From Chloroflexota bacterium (GTDB lineage: Bacteria > Chloroflexota > Ktedonobacteria > Ktedonobacterales > JADMIN01), in NCBI GenBank assembly GCA_021814145.1, contig JAKAIY010000025.1:1-33190 (forward strand): a stretch of 33,190 nt of DNA. Direction: 5' to 3'. Positions 16,581 through 22,830 of the stretch are shown here, piece by piece; within the stretch, counting starts at the first letter, position 1, and every line of letters starts with the position of its first letter. The notes beneath the pieces were generated by a model that saw nothing but the letters and a program-made list of their open reading frames with translations, was not told the origin of the DNA and ran no database searches. Position numbers and translations under genes: made by a program.

Positions 16581-17726
16581 ATGAACAATCTGCTGATTAT
16601 CTCGCCTGAGGTTCCGCGTACGCCGCATGATGAGCAGCGCCGCCGTGAAGAGGCTGACGAATGCCCGCGCACAACGTATTTTGATGATCATGTGGCCACT
16701 ACCGTGATAGATGGCATGTATCTTCAATCGCTCAAAGGATTTCGCGCTTCGCTCTACCGAAAGCTCCCCGCCCCAGTCGTCGCGGCGCTCGAGGCTTACC
16801 GGCTGCGGCGGCGCTATGACGCGGTGGTCTGCTGGGATGATCGGGTCGCGCTGATATATGGCCTGTTGCTGACGCTGACCCGCTCAAAAGCGCGGCATGT
16901 CGCGATGGTGAACTGGATGGCGCCGGGGAAAAAGCGCATGGCGCTGCGGCTGGCGCAGCGAGGCATTGACCGCGTCATCGTCTGGGGTGATGTCCATCGG
17001 GAGTTGCTCGGCGATCTCTTCGGCATCGCCCCATCGCGAATCACCGTCATCCCATTCCCGGTGGATCTGGCGTTCTGGCGCCCCATACAGCGTGATATGG
17101 ACTGGATCTGCGCGGTGGGCAAGTCACAGCGCGACTACGCGACGCTCATCCAGGCCATGCGCGGCTTGCCAATGACGTGTCGCATTGTCACAACCGTCAA
17201 CAAGGAGACGCAAGGCCCCAAGGATCTGAATGTCACCGCGCGCTCCCTCGCCAGTGAAGACGTAGGCGCGAACATTCTCCTTGGCCCCGGATCACCCGCC
17301 GAGGTCCGCGAGATCTACGCGCGCTCGCGCTTTGTCGTCATCCCGCTCGTCCCCAACTTTCGCGACAATGGCGTCACGGTCGCGGTAGAAGCGATGGCGA
17401 TGGGGAAAGCGATCATCTGCTCCCGCACTTACGGCATGATTGACATCATCGAACATGGCGTCAATGGCCTGCTGGTTCCCCCGGGCGATCCGGTCGCGCT
17501 GCGCGAGGCCATCCAGTACCTGTGGGATAACCCGTCGGTCGCTGAGCGCATGGGAGCCGAAGGGCGGCGGCGGGCGGATCGCGTCTACGCACTCGAGCGC
17601 TTCACCGCCAGCGTGCAGCAGGTCATCAGGGATGTGACGCGGGGCGCCGCGCGCTCGTGGGAGGGCGCCAGCGAGACGCCTGAGCGCACACTCGCGCTCC
17701 ATCCGTCTTCCCAGGCAAGGGACTGA
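16581..17726 (+). CDS. Glycosyltransferase, GT4 (group 1) family
   Basis: 381 residues from the ATG at 16581, directly after GGAGGGG. It is a GT-B fold enzyme: the C-terminal donor-binding half has VVIPLVPNFRDNGVTVAVEAMAMGKAIICS interrupted by IDIIEHGVNGLLVPPGDPVALREAIQYLWD, the nucleotide-sugar site of GT4 enzymes. The first Glu of the usual E-x7-E motif is not obvious (Asp/Asn occupy that area), while the second Glu (VAVEAMAMGK, about residue 273) is present. The N-terminal half is divergent and short. It probably transfers a sugar to a lipid or polysaccharide; donor and acceptor unknown. It stands alone, with no polysaccharide cluster around it. Confidence 0.85.
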   Translation: MNNLLIISPEVPRTPHDEQRRREEADECPRTTYFDDHVATTVIDGMYLQSLKGFRASLYRKLPAPVVAALEAYRLRRRYDAVVCWDDRVALIYGLLLTLTRSKARHVAMVNWMAPGKKRMALRLAQRGIDRVIVWGDVHRELLGDLFGIAPSRITVIPFPVDLAFWRPIQRDMDWICAVGKSQRDYATLIQAMRGLPMTCRIVTTVNKETQGPKDLNVTARSLASEDVGANILLGPGSPAEVREIYARSRFVVIPLVPNFRDNGVTVAVEAMAMGKAIICSRTYGMIDIIEHGVNGLLVPPGDPVALREAIQYLWDNPSVAERMGAEGRRRADRVYALERFTASVQQVIRDVTRGAARSWEGASETPERTLALHPSSQARD

Positions 17727-17782
17727 GGCGCTGAGCCAGTTTCACGCCAGCATAACCCGGGTCGCTTCGGTAGCGCGTGACG

Positions 17783-17820
17783 AAGCCCCCGGCCACCTTG
17801 ATTGAGGCGACTGGGGGCTT
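17783..17820. terminator. Intrinsic terminator between convergent glycosyltransferase and ileS genes
   Basis: AAGCCCCC (17783-17790) pairs with GGGGGCTT (17813-17820) around a 22-base loop. It lies 56 bases after the glycosyltransferase stop and 21 bases after the ileS stop on the other strand, so it may serve both. Only a weak T-rich stretch (ATCTATACTC) follows on the plus strand. Confidence 0.6.
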
Positions 17821-17841
17821 ATCTATACTCTGGCACCGGCC

Positions 17842-20800
17842 CTACCGCTTCGCCAGCGCCAGCGTGACGGCGTGGCCACCGAGCTTGGCGGCGGGGATCG
17901 TCTCGCGGTAAGCGTCGGCGGGAGCGGCGGGCTGCTCGCCCTCAGTGATGGTCAGCGATTCGGCCAGCGTCTCGTCGGCGATGCTGCCGGCGTGACGCCG
18001 CAGGGTGGCGGCGAACTCGGCGTCCGTCGCCAGCCAGAGGGTGATGCTGTCCTCGATGGCCAGCCCCGCCTTCTTGCGCGCGTCCTGGATGCCGTGCGTC
18101 AGGTCGCGGACGAAGCCCTCGGCCAGCAGCTCCGGCGTCAGCGCCGTATCCAGCGCGACGACATAGCCGCGCTCCTCCGCCGCGACGAAGCCTTCGCGCG
18201 CCCGCGCCTCCACGTCCACCTCGTCTGGCGTCAGCGTGATCGCCTCGCCCTCCACATCGAGCGTCAGCGCGCCTTCCTCGCGCAGCGCCCGCGCGCCCGC
18301 GTGCGGGTCCGCCGCCATGACGGCGGCCAGCAGCGCCGGAAAGCGTTTGCCATACTTCGGCCCCAGGACCGGCCGGCGCGGCCTCAGCGCGTAGGAGAGC
18401 ATGTCGCTGTCGCGCGGCAGCAGCTCCAGCCGCTTGACGTTCAGCTCTTCAAGGACCTGATCGCCCAGCCGCCCTAGCGTCTCGGTCTCGGCCTCGGTCT
18501 GCGTGGTGACGTAGATCGCCGCTAGCGGCTGGCGCACGCGGATTTGCGCCTGCTCGCGAGCGGCGCGGCCCAGGTTGACCAGCCGCATCACCAGCGCCGT
18601 CTCGTCGCGCAGCCGCTCGTTGAGCAGCCGCTTGTTGGCGGCGGGCCAGTCCACGAGATGCGCGCTCTCCGGCGCGGAAGCGTCCACCGAGCGCACGAGG
18701 TTCTGGTAGAGCGACTCCGCCAGGAACGGCGTGAAGGGCGCGAGCAGCTTCGTCACCATCACCAGCGCCTCGTAGAGCGTCAGGTACGCGGCGACCTTGT
18801 CGGCGTCCTCCTCCGCTTTCCAGAAGCGGCGGCGGCTGCGGCGCACGTACCAGTTGGAAAGGTTCTCGATGAAGTCCGCGATGGCCACCGTCGCATGCTC
18901 GGCGTCATAGTCCTCCAGCCGCTCGGTGACACGCTGGATCAGCGCCTGCATCTCGGAGAGCAGCCAGCGGTCCAGGTCGCTGCGCTTGCTGGCCGGCAGG
19001 CGGCGCGTCATCGGATTGAAGCGGTCAATGTTGGCGTAGGTGACGAAGAACGAATAGACGTTCCACAGCTTGTCGAGCGGCGCGCGGACCTGCATCCACA
19101 GGTCGGAGAGCCGCGGCGGCAGGCCCTGCGCGCGCGCCGCTTTCACCGCTTCCTCACTGGGCAGGCGCGGGAAGCGCAGATCGTTCTCCGGCGCGTGCGT
19201 CATGTAGAGCCAGCGCATCGTATCCGCGCCCGCGACCGCCGCCGCTTCGTCGAAGGGGATGCTGTTGCCCAGGCTCTTGTGCATGCCCCGGCCCTCCTGA
19301 TCGAGCAGGGTGGCGAAGCCCAGCACGGTCTTGTACGGCTCGGCATCCTCCAGCGCGGCGGACATCACCAGCATCGAGAAGAACCAGTTGCGGAACTGGC
19401 CCGGGAAGCTTTCGGTGATGAAGTCGGCGGGGAACCACTGGCGCCAGTAGTCGCGGTCATGGCGATAGTTGAGCGTCGAGAACGGCACGATGCCCGCGTC
19501 CAGCCACGGGTTGCCCACATCGGGGATGCGGCTGACCAGCGCGCCGCACGTAGCGCAGCGGATCTTCACCGCGTCCACCCAGGGGCGGTGCGGCGTGTGG
19601 CCCTCGAACTCCTCCCAGCCCTCGACGGCGCGCTCGCGCAGCTCGGTCTCGCTGCCGATGACCTCGAAGGAGCCGCACTCAGCGCAGTGATAGATCGGCA
19701 ACGCCAGGCCCCAGTAGCGCTTCTTGGAGATCATCCAGTCTTCCATGTTGCGCAGCCAGTCCATCTCGCGGTCCAGGCCGAAGCCGGGGATCCAGCGGAT
19801 GGCGGGAACGAAGCGCATCATGCGCCCGCGCAGCTCGCGCATCGAGATGAACCACTCGTCCACCAAGCGGAAGATCAGCTCCGTGCCGCAGCGCCAGCAG
19901 TGCGGGTAGACGTGCCTGATAGACTCCGTCTGGTAGAAGTAGCCTTTCCGCTTCAGGTTGTCGAAGATCGGGCGCGCGACCTCGCTGACGGCCATGCCGG
20001 TGAGCCAGTCGTAGCCCTCCAGGTAGACACCGCTATCGTCCACAGGCGCGAGGACGGGCAGCTTCTCCTCCGTCCCCAGCCCGAAGTCCTCTTTGCCGCA
20101 GCCCGGCGCGATATGCACGACGCCCGTGCCTTCGACCGCGCTCACCTCATCCCAGGCGATGACGCGGTGGCGCGGCGTGGCGCCGCCGTCCGCCTCACGC
20201 CAGGCGGGCAGTTCATCGAAGGGGCCAGTGTATTCCCAGCCGAGCAGGTCGGAGCCGCGCAGCGTCTCCACCACCCGCGCCGGGCCGTGCTCGTGGCCGC
20301 GCAGCTTGGCCAGCTTGGCGACGACATCCTGCGACAGATAGTAGTAGTCGCCGTCCTGCTCCACCTTGGCGTAGGTCAGCTCCGGGTTGACGGCGGCGGC
20401 CACGTTGGCGGGCAGCGTCCACGGCGTCGTCGTCCACACCAGCAGGTACTCGCGCGGGCGGTCCAGCAGCGGGAAACGGACGTAGACGCTGGTATGCTGG
20501 ACCTCGCGCCTCCCCTCGTTGATCTCCATGTCGGAGATGCCGGTGGCGCAGCGCGGACACCACGGCATCACGTCATGGCCGCGATAGACCCAGCCCTGCT
20601 CCCAGCAGCGCTTGAGGAAACCCCAGATGGTGTAATTGTTCTCGTCCGACATGGTGTAGTACGAGTGGTCCCAGTCCATCCACTCGCCCAGCCGGAGCGA
20701 TTGCGCTGTCTGCACGGCGGAGTAGCGCAGCACGCGCTGCTTGCACTGCTCGACGAAGGCGCCAACGCCATAGGACTCGATCTCGCGCTTGGACTTGAAG

Positions 20801-21300
20801 CCCAGCTCTTTCTCGACCTCGACCTCGACCCACAGGCCCTGGCAGTCGAAGCCGTTCTGGTAGCGCTGGCGGTAGCCGCGCATCGTGTTGAAGCGCTGCC
20901 AGAGGTCCTTGTACGTGCGGCCCCAGGCGTGATGCACGCCCATCGGATTGTTGGCCGTGATCGGCCCGTCAATGAAGGAGAAGCGCCGGGGCGAGGCGTC
21001 GTTGCGATGCAGGTACTTGTCCAGGACGCCATGCTCATCCCACCACCGCTGGATCTCGTCCTCCAGCAGCGGATAGTCCACGCGCGTCGGCGCGACCACC
21101 GGCTGGAAGAGCGGCCCCTGGCCGTTCCCGCCAGCGCCGTTCTGGCCATTGCGCCCGTTCTTGCCGCTTGCCGCCTTCGTGGCCTTCACCGTCTTCGTCA
21201 TCTTCGCCGCGCCGCTGGCCTTGCCGTTCGCCGCGCCGCTGGCCTTGTCGGCCTTTGTCGCCGCGCGCCGGGTCGCTGCCCTGTCATTGGTTGTCGCCAT
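17842..21300 (-). CDS. ileS: Isoleucyl-tRNA synthetase, IleRS2-like with GVHH signature
   Basis: 1152 residues. Class I synthetase that charges tRNA-Ile. Order of parts: a 60-residue Ala/Lys/Gly/Asn tail; the nucleotide-binding motif PITANNPMGVHHAWGRTYKD with GVHH at 121-124 where HIGH is expected; CP1 editing domain with WTTTPWTLPAN (about 287-297) and GTGVVHIAPGCGKEDF (about 390-406); KMSKS-equivalent GMHKSLGN (about 674); and the C-terminal anticodon-binding region. Cys pairs (CPRC, HCWRCG, CAECG, CATCG) may bind zinc. The editing motifs look intact, so mischarged Val-tRNA-Ile can probably be cleared. Start at 21300 is supported by AGAGGA 8 bases upstream. It is the second gene after alaX-like, 109 bases downstream, both under an isoleucine T-box. 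It was not assigned to ValRS or LeuRS because the T-box specifier is AUC and the length and editing motifs fit IleRS. Confidence 0.9.
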   Translation of the reverse strand: MATTNDRAATRRAATKADKASGAANGKASGAAKMTKTVKATKAASGKNGRNGQNGAGGNGQGPLFQPVVAPTRVDYPLLEDEIQRWWDEHGVLDKYLHRNDASPRRFSFIDGPITANNPMGVHHAWGRTYKDLWQRFNTMRGYRQRYQNGFDCQGLWVEVEVEKELGFKSKREIESYGVGAFVEQCKQRVLRYSAVQTAQSLRLGEWMDWDHSYYTMSDENNYTIWGFLKRCWEQGWVYRGHDVMPWCPRCATGISDMEINEGRREVQHTSVYVRFPLLDRPREYLLVWTTTPWTLPANVAAAVNPELTYAKVEQDGDYYYLSQDVVAKLAKLRGHEHGPARVVETLRGSDLLGWEYTGPFDELPAWREADGGATPRHRVIAWDEVSAVEGTGVVHIAPGCGKEDFGLGTEEKLPVLAPVDDSGVYLEGYDWLTGMAVSEVARPIFDNLKRKGYFYQTESIRHVYPHCWRCGTELIFRLVDEWFISMRELRGRMMRFVPAIRWIPGFGLDREMDWLRNMEDWMISKKRYWGLALPIYHCAECGSFEVIGSETELRERAVEGWEEFEGHTPHRPWVDAVKIRCATCGALVSRIPDVGNPWLDAGIVPFSTLNYRHDRDYWRQWFPADFITESFPGQFRNWFFSMLVMSAALEDAEPYKTVLGFATLLDQEGRGMHKSLGNSIPFDEAAAVAGADTMRWLYMTHAPENDLRFPRLPSEEAVKAARAQGLPPRLSDLWMQVRAPLDKLWNVYSFFVTYANIDRFNPMTRRLPASKRSDLDRWLLSEMQALIQRVTERLEDYDAEHATVAIADFIENLSNWYVRRSRRRFWKAEEDADKVAAYLTLYEALVMVTKLLAPFTPFLAESLYQNLVRSVDASAPESAHLVDWPAANKRLLNERLRDETALVMRLVNLGRAAREQAQIRVRQPLAAIYVTTQTEAETETLGRLGDQVLEELNVKRLELLPRDSDMLSYALRPRRPVLGPKYGKRFPALLAAVMAADPHAGARALREEGALTLDVEGEAITLTPDEVDVEARAREGFVAAEERGYVVALDTALTPELLAEGFVRDLTHGIQDARKKAGLAIEDSITLWLATDAEFAATLRRHAGSIADETLAESLTITEGEQPAAPADAYRETIPAAKLGGHAVTLALAKR

Positions 21301-21409
21301 AGCCGTTATCCTCTATTCCTCAGCGTGCCCGCGTTGTTGTCGTTGTCGCCTCGCGCGCCGGCATTCATGGTCGCGCTCCCTATCCGCCACGACCCCCCGA
21401 TCGCGCCTC

Positions 21410-22144
21410 TCAGTCGCCAAGGGCAATCTCCATGCGCTTGTTCTGCCTGCCCTTGTTCTCGGTCTTGATGACCCGCATCGAGCCGACCTCGCCCGTCTCG
21501 CGGACGTGTGTGCCGCCGTCGGCCTGCACGTCCACGCCGACGATCTCGACAATGCGAATCTCCTGAATGCCGGGTGGCAGCAGGTTGATCTTGGTGCGGA
21601 TCAAGTCGGGAATCTCCATCGCCTGCGCGCGTGGCAGGCGATAGACTTTCACCTCATGATTCTCGGCGATGGCCTGGTTGACGCTCATCTCGATGTCGCG
21701 TATCAACGCCGGGGTGAACCCCTCCATGGAGAAGTCCATCCGCGCGCGGTCGGGGTACATCTGCCCGCCCGTGACCTGCGCGCCATAGTTCGTGAAGATC
21801 AGGCCGCAGAGCAGGTGCAGCGCGGTGTGCGTGCGCATCATGTGGTAGCGGAAATCCCAGTCCAGCTCGCCCGTGAGCGTCGCGCCCACCGCCGGGAGGG
21901 CGCCCGCGTCGGGCGCGACCTCATGCCAGACCACCTCGCCCTCCTTGCGCAGCCCGGCCAGCGGCGCCCGCCACCCGTCCACAAGCAGATCGCCACGATC
22001 AGCCATCTGCCCACCGCCGCCCGGATAGAACGCCGTGCGGTCGAGCGCGAGCGCCCGGCCCTCGACCGCGACCACCGTCGCGTCGAAGCGGCGCACATAG
22101 CTATCCTCGTGATACAGCAGGACCGTCGCTGGTACATCCGCCAT
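21410..22144 (-). CDS. AlaX-type tRNA editing protein (tRNA-SAD domain)
   Basis: 244 residues. Stand-alone homologue of the AlaRS editing domain, which removes wrongly attached amino acids (typically Ser or Gly from tRNA-Ala). The N-terminal beta-barrel has TAFYPGGGGQMADRG, and the editing core has RTHTALHLL (HxxxH) and VQADGGTHVRETGEVG. The second metal motif is normally CxxxH; here Asp takes the Cys position (DGGTH). The protein lacks any synthetase or C-Ala domain, so it acts in trans (AlaX-M size class). It sits between an isoleucine T-box and ileS, an unexpected location for a tRNA-Ala editing factor. Only a weak AGCGAG precedes the ATG; no better start was seen. Confidence 0.88.
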   Translation of the reverse strand: MADVPATVLLYHEDSYVRRFDATVVAVEGRALALDRTAFYPGGGGQMADRGDLLVDGWRAPLAGLRKEGEVVWHEVAPDAGALPAVGATLTGELDWDFRYHMMRTHTALHLLCGLIFTNYGAQVTGGQMYPDRARMDFSMEGFTPALIRDIEMSVNQAIAENHEVKVYRLPRAQAMEIPDLIRTKINLLPPGIQEIRIVEIVGVDVQADGGTHVRETGEVGSMRVIKTENKGRQNKRMEIALGD

Positions 22145-22284
22145 CGCGCGTCACTCGCTTTCGTTAATCCGCCTGGACTCCGCGTAGCCTTAACGAGGCG
22201 TGCCGTTATACAATACAGGCGGCCAGGCGCGACACGCGCGCGTTCTGGCCAGGCCCGGCGCTCGCGCGACTTCGCGCGGCCAAT

Positions 22285-22320
22285 AAAAAAACTCCCGCCC
22301 TGCCGAACAGGGACGAGAGT
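22285..22320 (-). terminator. T-box-controlled intrinsic terminator
   Basis: On the minus strand ACTCTCGTCCCTG (22308-22320) pairs with CAGGGCGGGAGT (22291-22302) and is followed by a run of seven T. It overlaps the T-box antiterminator alternative and lies about 140 bases before the alaX-like start. Confidence 0.9.
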
Positions 22321-22660
22321 CACACCCGTGGTACCACCCTATTTGACCGCAGCCGAAACCTGTTCGTCTTGGCATATGCCCGGCAACGCCAAGTCGCGCG
22401 CAAGCGCGCTGGACAGGGCCGGACGCCGGCGGTTCGCGGCGGTCCACTCATGAGGCGCCAGTGACGCCTCCCCGCAAGGTAACGGGCGGGTTCCGGCTAC
22501 GCCTACCAGCGCCGGAGCCACCAGATGCGTGGCGGCGCGCGGCGGGTCGGGCAGCGGCTCAGGAGTGATTTTCGGCGCGCTCGCGCGATCCGGCTCGCAC
22601 CAGGTCCGGACTCTCTGCGCGCGCAAGCGTCGCGTACTCGTTCCTTCAGCGCGTGTTCTT
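22285..22660 (-). ncRNA. T-box riboswitch, isoleucine specifier (transcriptional)
   Basis: The minus strand carries the T-box sequence AGGGTGGTACCACG (22327-22340) followed by a terminator. Upstream are Stem I landmarks: GAGTA (22635-22639), AGAGAG (22611-22616), the distal loop GGTGCGAGCC, and the specifier region GAAAATCACTCC (22562-22573) with ATC (Ile) at 22567-22569. Uncharged tRNA-Ile should pair with AUC and with the T-box to favour the antiterminator and switch on alaX-ileS. The 5' limit is approximate; transcription should start near 22713. Confidence 0.92.
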
Positions 22661-22719
22661 GATTATGAATCGAGGTGGGTTATGATAACGCGCCACGCGC
22701 GAACAACCCACACGGCGCC

Positions 22720-22748
22720 AGTATGCCATAGGCGCCCGCCCGTGTCAA
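22720..22748 (-). promoter_or_regulatory. Promoter of the T-box/alaX/ileS operon
   Basis: On the minus strand TTGACA (22743-22748), 17-base spacer, CATACT (22720-22725). Consensus -35, acceptable -10, and the correct distance upstream of the T-box leader. Confidence 0.72.
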
Positions 22749-22776
22749 GCCATACAGCGCACTATCAGGCTGCGAC

Positions 22777-22796
22777 CCGCCAGACGACGCTGGCGG
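22777..22796. repeat. Short hairpin in the divergent leader region
   Basis: CCGCCAG and CTGGCGG pair around a 6-base loop, between the T-box promoter (minus) and the ribosome binding site of the plus-strand membrane protein gene. It could be an operator or a leader hairpin. Confidence 0.35.
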
Positions 22797-22830
22797 CTGG
22801 AAACACCCGCGAGGCAGGAGGGATAATCGC

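Noticed and set aside
18544-21468. 974-residue plus-strand open frame opposite ileS
   Set aside because: It is the antisense shadow of ileS: Arg/His/Gln/Val-rich without any domain, while the minus strand has all synthetase motifs.
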